A stretch of 64,000 nucleotides of DNA from Roseomonas sp. E05 (GTDB taxonomy: Bacteria; Pseudomonadota; Alphaproteobacteria; Acetobacterales; Acetobacteraceae): positions 1 to 64,000 of the forward strand of contig NZ_JASIRT010000024.1 in assembly GCF_030063475.1 (NCBI RefSeq), written 5' to 3'. The notes under the pieces were generated by a model. That model was not told the DNA's origin. It saw nothing but the letters and a program-made list of their open reading frames with translations, and ran no database searches. The translations under genes and the position numbers were made by a program. Positions 34,418 to 43,640 of the stretch are shown here, in pieces (position 1 is the first letter of the stretch; each line of letters opens with the position of its first letter).

Positions 34418-36012
34418 CGGCTCCGGCCGCCCTGCGACTGGCGGTGCAGGAACCAGGCCATGGGCAGCGACAACAGGATCATTCCCAGGGCATAGGGCGC
34501 GGCCGCCGCGTAGTCGATCTCCCCGCTGTAGGACCAGAAGTTGGTGGCCAGCGTGTGGGTGCCGTTCGGCGCCAGCATCTGCGTCGCCGTCAGTTCGTTG
34601 GTGATGCCGAGCGCCACGAGCGCCATGGCCGCCGCCGCGCCCGGCGCCGCCAGCCGCAGCGTGACGGCTGCCAGTGCCCGCAGCGGCGAGCGGCCGAGCA
34701 TGCCCGCCGCCTCTTCCAACTCCTTCGGCGCCTGCGCGATGCTGGCGCGGAGCGCGACGATGGCCCGCGGCAGGAACAGCAGCGCGTAGGCCAACAGGAT
34801 GGTGGCGACGGACTGGTAGAGGGGTCTCGCCACCCGCACGGTGACGGTCACCAGGGCCAGGGCCACCACGACGCCGGGCAGCGCGCCGGTGATGAAGTTG
34901 CTGCCCTCCAGGGTCCTTTGCAGCCGTCCCGGCGCACGCACGGACAGCCAGGCGATGGGGATGGCGGCCAGGGTCGCCAGCGCTGCCCCGAGCGCCGACA
35001 GCAGCAAGGTCTGCCCCAGCGCCCCGCCGATCTCGTCCCAGCGCCACACCGCGCTGCCGCCCGCGGCGAGCCAGCGGGCCAGCGTCGCGACCGGGACGCC
35101 CAGTGCCAGCGTGGCGGTCAGCGCGGGCAGCAGCAGGCAGGGCAGGGCGAGCCACCCCAGGCGCACCCGCCGGGGCGGCCGTGCAGCCCCTGGCCCGAGC
35201 CGGGCATAGCGCGCCGTTCCGCGCAGCCAGGTCTCCAGAGCGAGCAGCCCCAGGCAGCAGGCGACCAGCACCACCGCCAGCATGTTCGCCGCCGGCCCGT
35301 TGAAGCTGGACTGGAACTGGTCGACGATGGCGGTGGTGAAGGTGTCGAAGCGGATCATCGCGTAGAGGCCGTATTCGGCGAGCAGGTGCAGCCCGACCAG
35401 CAGCCCGCCGCCGCAAAGCGCCAGTCGCAGCTGGGGCACGACGACCCGGAGGAACACGCCAGCGGGTGGCACGCCCAGGGAGGCCGCGCTCTCCTGCAGG
35501 GCCGGGTCCATGCGGCGGAGAGCGGCCACCACGGGCAGGTACAGGAAGGGGGTATAGGCCAGGACGGAAACCAGGACGGCCCCAGCCAGCCCGTGCAGCC
35601 CCGGCAGCAGGCTGACCCATGCATAGCTGTGCACGAAGGCGGGAATCGCCAGCGGCGCCACGGCCAGCCAGGACCACAGGCGCCGACCAGGCAGGTCGCT
35701 GCACTCGGTCAGCCAGGCCAGCGCCACTGCCAGCAGGACGCAGAGCGGCAAGGTGCAGGCGACGAGCAGCGCAGTGTTGACGAGCAGCTCACCGACCCGC
35801 GGCCGGAAGATCAGGGTCGAGGCCGTGGTCCAGCCGGCCTGCACCGTCGCCCACAGCACGAACGCAAGCGGCAGCAATGCCAGCAAGGAGACCAGCAGTG
35901 CCGCGCCGCCAAGGGCCGCGCCCGGCTTCCGGTGCGCGCCCCGGCTGAGCGGCGGGCCTGCTACGTGGCGCGAAGGCACGGCGCCGACCCGGTGCGCGGC
36001 TCGCGGCCCCAT
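34414..36012 (-). CDS. fbpB: ABC transporter permease, two-domain FbpB-type
   Basis: 532 aa with two copies of the permease domain (about 12 membrane helices), as in FbpB/SfuB ferric-iron permeases. EAA-loop sequences appear twice: [20 protein letters not shown] and [20 protein letters not shown]. It begins 3 bp after the binding-protein gene and its end overlaps the ATPase start. Substrate ferric iron by family and context. Confidence 0.9.
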   Translation of the reverse strand: MGPRAAHRVGAVPSRHVAGPPLSRGAHRKPGAALGGAALLVSLLALLPLAFVLWATVQAGWTTASTLIFRPRVGELLVNTALLVACTLPLCVLLAVALAWLTECSDLPGRRLWSWLAVAPLAIPAFVHSYAWVSLLPGLHGLAGAVLVSVLAYTPFLYLPVVAALRRMDPALQESAASLGVPPAGVFLRVVVPQLRLALCGGGLLVGLHLLAEYGLYAMIRFDTFTTAIVDQFQSSFNGPAANMLAVVLVACCLGLLALETWLRGTARYARLGPGAARPPRRVRLGWLALPCLLLPALTATLALGVPVATLARWLAAGGSAVWRWDEIGGALGQTLLLSALGAALATLAAIPIAWLSVRAPGRLQRTLEGSNFITGALPGVVVALALVTVTVRVARPLYQSVATILLAYALLFLPRAIVALRASIAQAPKELEEAAGMLGRSPLRALAAVTLRLAAPGAAAAMALVALGITNELTATQMLAPNGTHTLATNFWSYSGEIDYAAAAPYALGMILLSLPMAWFLHRQSQGGRSR

Positions 36013-36015
36013 GGA

Positions 36016-37026
36016 TCAGAGCAGCCCGGCTTGGGTCATCAGCGCCACCACGGCCTTGCTGTTGAGGGTGGAGGGGTCGATGGCCGGCGCCTGCAGCTCT
36101 TCCATCGGCTTCAGGGCGGGGTTGGCGGGGGTGCCAGCCGCGACCGGATACTCGAAGGAGTTGTCGCGCAGCACCTGCTGCCCGGCAGGACCGGCGATCC
36201 ACCGCAGGAAGGCTTCCGCCTGTGTCCGCCGCTTGCTCGGCGCCAGAACGCCGCCGCCCGAGATGCTGAGGAAGGCGCCAGGATCCTGATGGCGGAAGTA
36301 GTGCAGCGCGAGGTTGTTGCTGTTCTCGCCCGTGCGCGCGCGGTCGCCCGCGAAGTAGTAGTGGTAGATGACGGCGCTTTCGACCTGACCGGCGTTGACC
36401 GCCTTCATGGCGACGCTGTTGCCGCGGAAGGTCACGACGTTCTGCTTCATGCCCCGCAGCCAGGCCAGGGTCGCCGCCTCGCCCTTCAACTGGAGCATGG
36501 CGCTGACGATCGCCTGGAAGTCCGCCCCGGCGGGCGCCGCGCCCCAGCGGCCCTTCCAGGCGGGGTCGGCGAGATCCATCAGCGAGGAGGGAAGCTGCGC
36601 CGGGGTCAGGCGCCGCGTGTCGTAGGCCAGAACGGTGCTGCGGGCGGCGATGCCGATCCAGCGTCCGGTGGAAGGGCGGAAGCGCTGCGGCACCAGGGCC
36701 AGCGTGGCGGGATCAAGCGGCGCGAAGAGGCCCGCCCCTTCTACCAACGCCATCGCCGGGGAGTTCTCGGTCAGGAAGACGTCGGCGGGAGAGGCGCTGC
36801 CTTCCTGCACGATCTGGTTGGCCAGCTCGACGTCGCCGCCGTCGCGCTGCGTCACCGCGATGCCCGTCTCCCGGGTGAAGGCCGCGACCCAGGCCTTGGT
36901 CAGGCTGGCGTGCTGGGCGTTGTAGACCACGATGCTTTCGCCCCCCTGCGCTCGGAGCCCCCGCAGGGGCAGCGACGACAGGCCAAGACCGGCAAGGGTG
37001 GCAAACCCACGGCGTGAAATCGTCAT
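36016..37026 (-). CDS. fbpA: Periplasmic iron(III)-type substrate-binding protein
   Basis: 336 aa with a Tat signal (MTISRRGFATLAGLGLSSLP, RR motif then hydrophobic stretch). The mature part has family features: VVYNAQHASLTKAWVAAFTR, GDVELANQIVQEG, PADVFLTENSPAMALVEGAG and the tyrosine pair in AVIYHYYFAGDRAR that in FbpA-type proteins binds ferric iron. It is first in a three-gene operon. A Fur-box-like AT-rich palindrome lies about 90 bp upstream, consistent with iron-repressed expression. Confidence 0.9.
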   Translation of the reverse strand: MTISRRGFATLAGLGLSSLPLRGLRAQGGESIVVYNAQHASLTKAWVAAFTRETGIAVTQRDGGDVELANQIVQEGSASPADVFLTENSPAMALVEGAGLFAPLDPATLALVPQRFRPSTGRWIGIAARSTVLAYDTRRLTPAQLPSSLMDLADPAWKGRWGAAPAGADFQAIVSAMLQLKGEAATLAWLRGMKQNVVTFRGNSVAMKAVNAGQVESAVIYHYYFAGDRARTGENSNNLALHYFRHQDPGAFLSISGGGVLAPSKRRTQAEAFLRWIAGPAGQQVLRDNSFEYPVAAGTPANPALKPMEELQAPAIDPSTLNSKAVVALMTQAGLL

Positions 37027-37112
37027 CGGAGACCCTTCAGGCGTTCGAATGGCGGAGCAGGGCGATTAGGGCCGCAGCGAAGTAGAGGATCGCAAGGAGA
37101 GGATCAAGATTC

Positions 37113-37138
37113 TGATTATTATAATCATTCGCAATCAG
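37113..37138 (-). promoter_or_regulatory. Fur/Irr-box-like site before fbpA
   Basis: CTGATTATTATAATCATTCG, followed by CAATCA, resembles the GATAATGATAATCATTATC Fur consensus and is strikingly AT-rich in this GC-rich DNA. The position about 90 bp before the iron-binding-protein start fits repression by a Fur-family regulator. A short frame crossing it on the minus strand (ending at 37037) is not called. The remainder of 37139-37357 has no recognisable gene. Confidence 0.55.
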
Positions 37139-37357
37139 CTTGGCGCGGCGCGTGGCTGAGTGCCAGGAATGGTGCTCGGGCGCTAAGAAGGATCGACAGG
37201 GCGGAGCACTTGGATTGGAAGGCGATGCGCTGTTCGTGGCTGAGGCGCGCAAGCCGATTCTGGCGGAAAATGGACCCCGTGCCCCGGCGACGTTGCGGCG
37301 GCTCGTCCTCCAACCTGGTTGCCACTCGTCCCGGAGCGGCCCGCCTCGCCGTGGACG

Positions 37358-37993
37358 TCACGGTGGCTTTCCCGTCGCGCGCGGGCGCTTCCCCCGCCAC
37401 ACCCGGTGCACACCCCACAGCAGCGCACCGAGGCCCGCGGCGGCGGGCAGCGCCAGGTCGTCCCAGTCGGGCGGCAGGTGCAGCCTTGCGAGCACTCCCA
37501 CCAGGGCGCCCGGCAGGATGTGGACCGGCGCCCAGACCAGCGCCGAAAGGATGTTCGCCAGGTAGAAGGTTGCCGGACCCATTCCGAGCATGCCCGCGAT
37601 GACCGGCACTACCGCCCGCACCCCCGGCAGGAAGCGGGCCGCCGCCACGCCGAGGGCACCCCACCGCCGAAAGAAGCCCTCGCCGCGGGCGAGCAGCGCG
37701 GGGCGCGTCGCGAAGGGCCAGCCGCGCAGCAGGCGGTTGCGGTGCCGATGGCCGAGCCAGTAGGACAGGCCGTCGCCGACGACCGCGCCCGCGACAGCCG
37801 CGGCGACTACGCCCCAAAGAGAGGTGTGCCCCAGACTGGCCGCGGCGCCGATCGCCATCAGGATCGGCGTGCCAGGGACCAGGGCGCCCACAACCACCAC
37901 CGCCTCGGAGGCAGCCACCAGGAAGGCGACCATCCAGGTCCAGCCGGGATGGGCGGCAATCCAGGCGGAGACAGTGGTCGCGAAGGCACTCAC
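37358..37993 (-). CDS. DedA-family membrane protein
   Basis: 211 aa with about five hydrophobic segments. DedA signatures: FLVAASEAVVVVGALVPGTP near the start, AVVGDGLSYWLGHRHRNRLL (G-D-x-x-x-Y-x-x-G) and RFLPGVRAVVPVIAGMLGMG (R-x-x-P-x-x-R). DedA proteins include undecaprenyl-phosphate flippases and affect membrane homeostasis and polymyxin resistance. It lies in line with UppP and PAP2 genes on the same strand, supporting a lipid-carrier recycling role. Confidence 0.9.
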   Translation of the reverse strand: MSAFATTVSAWIAAHPGWTWMVAFLVAASEAVVVVGALVPGTPILMAIGAAASLGHTSLWGVVAAAVAGAVVGDGLSYWLGHRHRNRLLRGWPFATRPALLARGEGFFRRWGALGVAAARFLPGVRAVVPVIAGMLGMGPATFYLANILSALVWAPVHILPGALVGVLARLHLPPDWDDLALPAAAGLGALLWGVHRVWRGKRPRATGKPP

Positions 37994-38110
37994 GGTCGGC
38001 TTTCCCTGCTTCGGGACCGCTCGGCCGGACCAGAATCGCTGGCCGCCTTCAGGAGGCGTAGCCGTCTTCGCGGAGCCCGCCGAGACTGGTTCATCGCACG
38101 CGTCCCGGAA

Positions 38111-38917
38111 CTATCGGAACGCAAGCCAAGCCAGGACCACGGTGCCGAGCGCGATCCGGTACCAGCCAAAGGGCGCGAAGCCCATGCGGCCGATCGCGGC
38201 CAGCACCCAGCGGACCACCACCAGCGCCGTGGCGAAGGCCGCGGCGAAGCCCACCGCGATCAGCCCCGCGTTGGAGAAATCGAGCTCCGCCCGGGCCTTC
38301 CACAGGCTGAACACGGTGGCCGCCAGCATGGTGGGGATGGCGAGGACGAAGCTGAACTCGGCGGCGGTGCGGCGCTCCACCCCGAGCAGCAGGGCGGCGA
38401 TGATCGTCGCGGCCGAGCGCGAGGTGCCCGGCACCATCGCCAGCACCTGGCCAAAGCCCACCAGCAGCGCCGTGGTGGGCGGGATGGCGGACACCTCGTG
38501 CAGGCGCGGCGCATGGCGCAGGCGTTCGATCACGATGATGGCCACGCCGCCGACCACGAGCGCCAGGGCGACCACGAGAGGGCTGAACAGCAGGGTGGTG
38601 ATCGGCTTGTAGAGCGTGGCGCCCAGCACCAGCGCGGGCAGGAAGGCGAGCAGCAGGTTGGTGGCGTAGCGCCGCTCCGCCGTCGCGGGCCGCCACATGC
38701 CGAAGGCGAGGCGCCAGAGGGTGAGGCGGTAGATCCACATCACCGCCAGGATGGCGCCGAGCTGGATGGAGATCTCGAAGACCTTGCCCGGGGGCCCGTG
38801 GAAGCCGATCGCTTCACCCAGCAGGATCAGGTGCCCCGTCGAGGAGACGGGCAGGAATTCGGTCAGCCCTTCCACCACGCCCAGCAGCAGGGCGGAGAGC
38901 AGCGCGGTCAGATCCAT
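38111..38917 (-). CDS. uppP: Undecaprenyl-diphosphate phosphatase
   Basis: 268 aa. The two catalytic motifs are intact: LGVVEGLTEFLPVSSTGHLI (E-x-x-x-E plus PVSSTGH) and MVPGTSRSAATIIAALLLG (PGxSRSxxT). UppP dephosphorylates undecaprenyl diphosphate at the inner membrane to recycle the cell-wall lipid carrier; extra copies give bacitracin resistance. It lies between a DedA gene and a PAP2-phosphatase gene, so this copy likely belongs to an accessory resistance set rather than being the only uppP of the cell. Confidence 0.96.
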   Translation of the reverse strand: MDLTALLSALLLGVVEGLTEFLPVSSTGHLILLGEAIGFHGPPGKVFEISIQLGAILAVMWIYRLTLWRLAFGMWRPATAERRYATNLLLAFLPALVLGATLYKPITTLLFSPLVVALALVVGGVAIIVIERLRHAPRLHEVSAIPPTTALLVGFGQVLAMVPGTSRSAATIIAALLLGVERRTAAEFSFVLAIPTMLAATVFSLWKARAELDFSNAGLIAVGFAAAFATALVVVRWVLAAIGRMGFAPFGWYRIALGTVVLAWLAFR

Positions 38918-39056
38918 TGGTCAGGTCCTTGGCAAGGCGTTTGGTGGCCGGGCGTGAGGCGGCGCCCTGCGGTGGGCGGGCGTCTTCGCGCCGCCTGGGG
39001 GAGCGAGGAGCGGTCAGGGTTGCCCGAGGGTAGGCGGCAGGACGACGGCTGGCCGG

Positions 39057-39764
39057 TCAGGGCGGCGGGCGCGGGGCGGCCCTCTCCAGCCAGAGCGCGG
39101 TGGCCCAGCAGACCGCCGCCCAGGCGGCGCCCAACGTCCACCCCGCGAGCACATCGGTCGGCCAGTGGACGCCGAGATAGACGCGGCTGACGCCCACGAT
39201 CAGTGCGAGCAGCGCGGCGACGGAGGAGACGTAGACCTTGAGGCGCCGGTCCGGCTGCACGCGGGCCAGCAGCGCCCCGACGGTCAGGAACACGGCCGCC
39301 GACAGGGTGGCGTGCCCGCTCGGAAAGCTCGCCGTGAAGACCTGCACGGCATGCGGCACCAGTTCCGGCCGGGGCCGTCCGTACCAGTCCTTCAGCCCAG
39401 ACTCGAGCGCCAGCGCGCCAAGCGCGGTCGCGGAGAGCGTCAGCGCCTCCGCCCGCTTCCGGGCCAGCGCCAGGTACAACACCACCGTGATAACCAGGAG
39501 GCTCAGGACGCTGGTTCCGCCGAGCGCGGTGAAGTCGCGTCCCACCACCTCCAGCCAAGGCGGCCCGATCGGGTTGGCGGCGTCGCCCGGCTCGCGCAGG
39601 GCGAGGAGCAGCCTGCGGTCGAAGGCCCGCGTATCGCCCTCGGTCATTTCGCCCGCCAGGGCGAGGAAGAGCCAGACCGCGCCCGCCGCGCCGCCAAGCA
39701 GCCCGATCGGCAGGTACTCCCGGCTGAGAAGCCGCTTCGCGACGGCGATGCCTGACATCCTCAT
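39057..39764 (-). CDS. PAP2-family phosphatase
   Basis: 235 aa, membrane-bound. The three PAP2 motifs are in order: KDWYGRPRPE (K-x-x-x-x-x-x-R-P), FPSGHATLS (P-S-G-H) and SRVYLGVHWPTDVLAG (S-R-x-x-x-x-x-H-x-x-x-D). Such enzymes dephosphorylate undecaprenyl diphosphate or lipid phosphates on the periplasmic side. ATG 39764 overlaps the histidine-kinase stop by four bases, so it is co-translated with the two-component system. Confidence 0.93.
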   Translation of the reverse strand: MRMSGIAVAKRLLSREYLPIGLLGGAAGAVWLFLALAGEMTEGDTRAFDRRLLLALREPGDAANPIGPPWLEVVGRDFTALGGTSVLSLLVITVVLYLALARKRAEALTLSATALGALALESGLKDWYGRPRPELVPHAVQVFTASFPSGHATLSAAVFLTVGALLARVQPDRRLKVYVSSVAALLALIVGVSRVYLGVHWPTDVLAGWTLGAAWAAVCWATALWLERAAPRPPP

Positions 39765-41257
39765 CCCCGGCTCTCCGGTTGTTTGGGCACGGCCTGGGCC
39801 GAACCCGCGTTTGACGGGAAAGGAAACCGCAGCGTGACGCGCAGGCCTCGCCCCTCCTGCCCGGTGGCGCCCAGCTCCAGCGCGGCGTCATGCAGCTTCG
39901 CCACCGCCGCGACCAGCGCGAGGCCCAGGCCGCTGCCGCCGTCCGAGCGGCTCGGGTCCAGGCGATGGAAGGGCCGCAGTACCTGTGCGCGCGCCTCAGG
40001 AGGAATGCCCGGTCCATCGTCCTCGACGACAAGCGCCGGTCCGGCAGGCAGCCGGGCGCCGGGCACCCGGACCCGGATGACGGTCCCCGGCGGCGTATGG
40101 CGCAGCGCGTTCTCCAGCAGATTGGCCAGCGCCTGCATCAGCAGCTCGCGGTCGCCGCGCACCGTCACGCCCGGTGCGATGGCGGTGGTCAGGGTGCGTC
40201 CGCCATCCTCGGCCGAGGGGCCATAGGCCTCCGCCAGATCGGTGGCGATGGCGGAGAGGTCCACCGGCGCGAAGGCGGCGCGGCGCGCGCCCGCCTCGAC
40301 CTGGGCGATGCGCAGCAGGGCGGCGAAGCTGCGCAGGATCGCATCCGTCTCGGCGAGCGCCGCGTCCATGGCCGCCCGGTACGCCTCGGGCGTCGCGGCC
40401 CCGTCGCGGGCCGCCTCCAGGCCCTGGCGCAACCGCGCCAGCGGCGTCCGGAGGTCGTGCGCGATCGCCGCGCTGGCGTGCCGCAGTTCCTCCATGAGGT
40501 CGCGGATGCGGTCGAGCATCGCGTTGATGGCGCCACCCAGGCGGTCCATCTCGTCGGCCGGACCGGTGGCGCGGACGGGAACCCGGCGCTCCAGCGCGCC
40601 ATGCGCGATCGCCTCGGCGGTCGCGGCGATCGCATCCACCCGGCGCAGGAAGCCATGCGCCACCAGCACGCCGCCGCCGAGGCCGAGCAGCAGCATGACG
40701 CCGCCCGCCCAGAAGAAGGCGCCTTCGATCAGGTCGGCGGTCTCGTCGAGGCTTGTCGCGTCGCGCGCCACCGCCAGCAGGCCGCCATCCGGCAGCGGCA
40801 CCGCCCGGCCGAGGAGGGCCGACTGGTCCTCGTCCTGGCCCTCGTCCTGGCTCTCGAACCAGCCGTCGGCGGCGCGGCGCGGCAGGGCGGGCAGGTCGCC
40901 CGCCAGGCGCCGCCCCGCGGCGTCCTCGACCGCGAAGCGCAGGCCCGAACGCAGCCTCTCGGCGCCTTCCTGGCCTGCCAGGATCCGGGCGAGGCCTTCG
41001 GCGGTGGTGCCGCCATGGCTCTCGCCGCCTTGCAGCAGGTCGGCGATGTCGGCCGCCACGGCGTTGCTGATCTGCTGCCGGAGCGCTCCCACCGTGACCC
41101 AGTGGACCAGGACGAACAGCACCACCGAGGACAGCACGAACACCGCCGCGTAGAGCAGCGCGAGCCGCACGCCCGACGAGTTGCGCAGCCGGGCCAGGCT
41201 GACCAGATCCTGGCGCCAGGATCTCCACGCACGGGGGCCGGGATGGTCGGCGCGCAT
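39761..41257 (-). CDS. Sensor histidine kinase
   Basis: 498 aa. Two membrane helices (about 30-55 and 180-205) bracket a periplasmic sensor; a HAMP domain follows, then the H-box AIAHDLRTPLARLRQGLE, N-box ALANLLENALRHTPPG, and G-boxes VVEDDGPGIPPEA and GGSGLGLALVAAVAKLHDAA. It lies 1.7 kb from the response-regulator gene, with a COG4705 and a DedA gene between them; as the only kinase here it is the likely partner. The next gene on its transcript encodes the PAP2 phosphatase. Confidence 0.93.
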   Translation of the reverse strand: MRADHPGPRAWRSWRQDLVSLARLRNSSGVRLALLYAAVFVLSSVVLFVLVHWVTVGALRQQISNAVAADIADLLQGGESHGGTTAEGLARILAGQEGAERLRSGLRFAVEDAAGRRLAGDLPALPRRAADGWFESQDEGQDEDQSALLGRAVPLPDGGLLAVARDATSLDETADLIEGAFFWAGGVMLLLGLGGGVLVAHGFLRRVDAIAATAEAIAHGALERRVPVRATGPADEMDRLGGAINAMLDRIRDLMEELRHASAAIAHDLRTPLARLRQGLEAARDGAATPEAYRAAMDAALAETDAILRSFAALLRIAQVEAGARRAAFAPVDLSAIATDLAEAYGPSAEDGGRTLTTAIAPGVTVRGDRELLMQALANLLENALRHTPPGTVIRVRVPGARLPAGPALVVEDDGPGIPPEARAQVLRPFHRLDPSRSDGGSGLGLALVAAVAKLHDAALELGATGQEGRGLRVTLRFPFPSNAGSAQAVPKQPESRG

Positions 41258-41260
41258 CCT

Positions 41261-41893
41261 TCAGGGCCGCCGCGGCCGGAGATGGCGCCACACGAACCAG
41301 CCGAGACCGAGCACGAGGAGGGCGAGCACAACGGCATCGAAGCGGTGCATGACGGCGCGCAGCCGCGGGTCGGTGTTCCAGCGTTCGCCGAGCAGGTACC
41401 CGGCATAGGCGAGCGCGTAGCACCAGGGCCAGGAGCCCAGGAAGGTGTAGAGCTGGAAGGGGAGCTGCCGCATCCGGGTGATCCCGGCGGGCAGCGCGAT
41501 GAAGGTGCGGATCACCGGCAGCAGCCGGGCGACGAAGACCGCCGGGGCGCCGAACCGATGGAAGAAGCGTTCGGCGCGCTCCAGGTCCTCCGGCCTGAGC
41601 AGGATGAACCGGCCCCAGCGCTCGATGAGCCTGCGGCCGCCGCGGGCGCCGACGGCGTAGGCGGCCGAGGAGCCGATGTTGCATCCGACCGCCCCCGCCG
41701 TCGCCGCGAGGGCGAGGCTGAAGCGGCCGGTCGAGGCGAGGTATCCCGCGAAGGGCATGATGACCTCGGAGGGCAGCGGGATGCAGGCCGACTCGGCGGC
41801 CATGAGCGCGGCGACGCCGCCGTAGCCGGTGGCTGCGATGAAGGCGACGATCCAGGCCGCCATCGAGCCCAGAATGCTGTCCAGCAGGATCAT
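41261..41893 (-). CDS. DedA-family membrane protein (second copy)
   Basis: 210 aa. The start MILLDSILGSMAAWIVAFIA leads into the DedA signature ALMAAESACIPLPSEVIMPF (E-x-x-x-P-x-P-x-E) and GCNIGSSAAYAVGARGGRRL; FVARLLPVIRTFIALPAGIT contains the R-x-x-P-x-x-R motif. It is co-transcribed with the histidine kinase (3-bp gap). Lipid-carrier or phospholipid translocation is the family role. Confidence 0.93.
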   Translation of the reverse strand: MILLDSILGSMAAWIVAFIAATGYGGVAALMAAESACIPLPSEVIMPFAGYLASTGRFSLALAATAGAVGCNIGSSAAYAVGARGGRRLIERWGRFILLRPEDLERAERFFHRFGAPAVFVARLLPVIRTFIALPAGITRMRQLPFQLYTFLGSWPWCYALAYAGYLLGERWNTDPRLRAVMHRFDAVVLALLVLGLGWFVWRHLRPRRP

Positions 41894-41983
41894 TCTCCTT
41901 GGTCTCGGGTTCGGTCTGCGCCTGGCGGCGGCGCTCCGGTGGTCGCGCAGCCTCGGGGCGGGGCGCCGCCCGCCCCGGTCGGC

Positions 41984-42763
41984 TTAGATGGCTTCTTCGC
42001 CCTCAACGCGGCGGCTTCCCGCCAGGCGGGGCAGCAGCAGGATGCAGGCCAGCATGAAGACGGCGAGGACCGCCGAGGCCGTGTACCGGCTCAAAGCCAT
42101 TCCGCCGTCCGCCACCGGCTTGTCGAGGAAGTCGCCCACCGTCGCCCCAAGCGGGCGGGTCAGGATGAAGGCGGCCCAGAACAGCAGCGTGCGGGACACG
42201 TCCGTCCAGAAATAGGCCCCGGCGACCACCGCCAGGCCCGCGCCGAAGACCAGGGCCCCGCCGCCATAGCCGAGGCTGGTGTCGGCGAGGAAGTCGCCCA
42301 ACGCCGTACCCAGCGTCTGCGAGAACATGATGGTCGCCCAGTAGAACACCTCGGCCTTGCGGGACCGGATGCCCTCCACCGCGACGGAGCCGAGCGACCA
42401 GTGCCAGAGGCCGAGCGTCGCCATCAGCAGCGCGAAGAGGAGCAGCGACCCGCCGGTGTAGCCGATGCCGAGGGAGCGGTCGGCGAAGTCGGCCAGGGTG
42501 GTCCCGGCCGTCGTGGTGGCGACGATCGCGGTCCAGTAGACGAGCGGATGGAACCGGTGCGCGCTGACCTGGGCGCTGACGGCGGCGGCGACGGCCACCG
42601 CGAAGATGGCGGTTCCCGCCAGGTAGCCGAGGCCCAGGGACATGGTCACCGCGTCGCCGCCGGTCTCGCCGAGCGTGGTGGCGGCGATCTTGATGATCCA
42701 GAAGCCGAGGGTGACCTCGGGGACCTTGCTCAGGCCGTTTTCGGGGCTGCCTCGCATGCTCAT
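41984..42763 (-). CDS. COG4705-type membrane protein with fourfold repeat
   Basis: 259 aa from ATG 42763, preceded by AGGAAAGG. Four repeats of a T-L-G-x-T-x-G-D then G-Y-x-x-G pattern can be seen: ATTLGETGGDAVTMSLGLGY, TTAGTTLADFADRSLGIGYT, QTLGTALGDFLADTSLGYGG and RPLGATVGDFLDKPVADGG. About ten hydrophobic segments. The family is uncharacterised, though often near metal-stress or two-component genes. It lies between the response regulator and the DedA/kinase pair. Confidence 0.75.
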   Translation of the reverse strand: MSMRGSPENGLSKVPEVTLGFWIIKIAATTLGETGGDAVTMSLGLGYLAGTAIFAVAVAAAVSAQVSAHRFHPLVYWTAIVATTTAGTTLADFADRSLGIGYTGGSLLLFALLMATLGLWHWSLGSVAVEGIRSRKAEVFYWATIMFSQTLGTALGDFLADTSLGYGGGALVFGAGLAVVAGAYFWTDVSRTLLFWAAFILTRPLGATVGDFLDKPVADGGMALSRYTASAVLAVFMLACILLLPRLAGSRRVEGEEAI

Positions 42764-42938
42764 CCTTTCCTGCCGTTGGCGCGGGACGGCACGCCAGGCT
42801 GGCTGTCCGGTCGGCGCGCGCGGCCGCACCCTGGCCGCGGTCGCCTTGGAGGGGCCTTCCCGGGAGATTGGGATTTCGCAATGCGGCAAGGCCGAGCCCG
42901 CCTGGCGGCGCTTCATGGCGCGCGCACCCCGGCAGGCG

Positions 42939-43640
42939 TCAGCATGAGGCCTGCGGCGAGGCCTGCTCCGGTGCGCGGAGGCAATACCCCGCGCCCCGCA
43001 CCGTCTGGATCAGCTCCCCGCCGAAGCCGCGGTCCACCTTGCCGCGCAGGCGGCTGACATGCGTCTCGACGATGTTCGTCTGCGGGTCGAAGTGGAAATC
43101 CCACACCTTCTCCAGCAGCATGCTGCGCGTCACCACCTGGCCCACGTGGCGCATCAGGCACTCCAGCAGGCGGAACTCGCGCGGCTGGAGCTCCACCCGC
43201 TGTCCGCCGCGGGTGACGGTGCGCTTGAGCAGGTCCATCTCAAGGTCGGCCACGCGCAGCCGCGTCGGCTCGGCGCCGAGCGGCGGGCGGCGGGCGAGGG
43301 CGTTGAGGCGGGCGAGCAGCTCGGCCAAGGCGAAAGGCTTCACCAGGTAGTCGTCGGCGCCCGCGTTGAGTCCATCCACGCGGTCGTCGATCCCGCCCAT
43401 GGTGGTCAGCAGCAGGATCGGCGCGCGGACCCCCGCGGCGCGCACGGTGCGGACGATTCCCGCGCCGTCCAGCCCCGGCAGCATCCGGTCGATCACCATG
43501 AGGTCGTAGGGCTCCGCCGCCGCCAGGAACAGCCCGTCGCGGCCGTTCGCCGCGGTGTCGACCACGTAGCCCGCCTCGGTCAGCCCCTTGGCCAGGTACT
43601 CCCGTGTCGACGCGTCGTCCTCGACCACCAGGATCTTCAT
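42939..43640 (-). CDS. OmpR-family response regulator
   Basis: 233 aa from ATG 43640. Receiver domain: MKILVVEDDASTREYLAKGL, phospho-acceptor aspartate in MVIDRMLPGLDG (about D51) and K in DYLVKPFALAEL. The winged-helix output contains ELQPREFRLLECLMRHVGQV and NIVETHVSRLRGKVDRGFGG. Its ATG overlaps the cytochrome b561-like gene stop by four bases. The likely partner is the histidine kinase at 39761-41257. Probable targets are its own envelope-related neighbours (inference). Confidence 0.95.
   Translation of the reverse strand: MKILVVEDDASTREYLAKGLTEAGYVVDTAANGRDGLFLAAAEPYDLMVIDRMLPGLDGAGIVRTVRAAGVRAPILLLTTMGGIDDRVDGLNAGADDYLVKPFALAELLARLNALARRPPLGAEPTRLRVADLEMDLLKRTVTRGGQRVELQPREFRLLECLMRHVGQVVTRSMLLEKVWDFHFDPQTNIVETHVSRLRGKVDRGFGGELIQTVRGAGYCLRAPEQASPQASC

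Noticed and set aside
34444-37017. 857-codon plus-strand frame opposite the iron ABC operon
   Set aside because: It covers the FbpA and FbpB genes on the other strand; no family resemblance.
37037-37252. Small minus-strand frame before fbpA with a hydrophobic tail
   Set aside because: It crosses the Fur-box-like site, has no ribosome-binding site or family, and probably is untranslated leader.
39890-43057. 1055-codon plus-strand frame opposite the kinase, DedA and COG4705 genes
   Set aside because: It spans three confirmed minus-strand genes and has no recognisable domain; it is due to GC-rich third positions.
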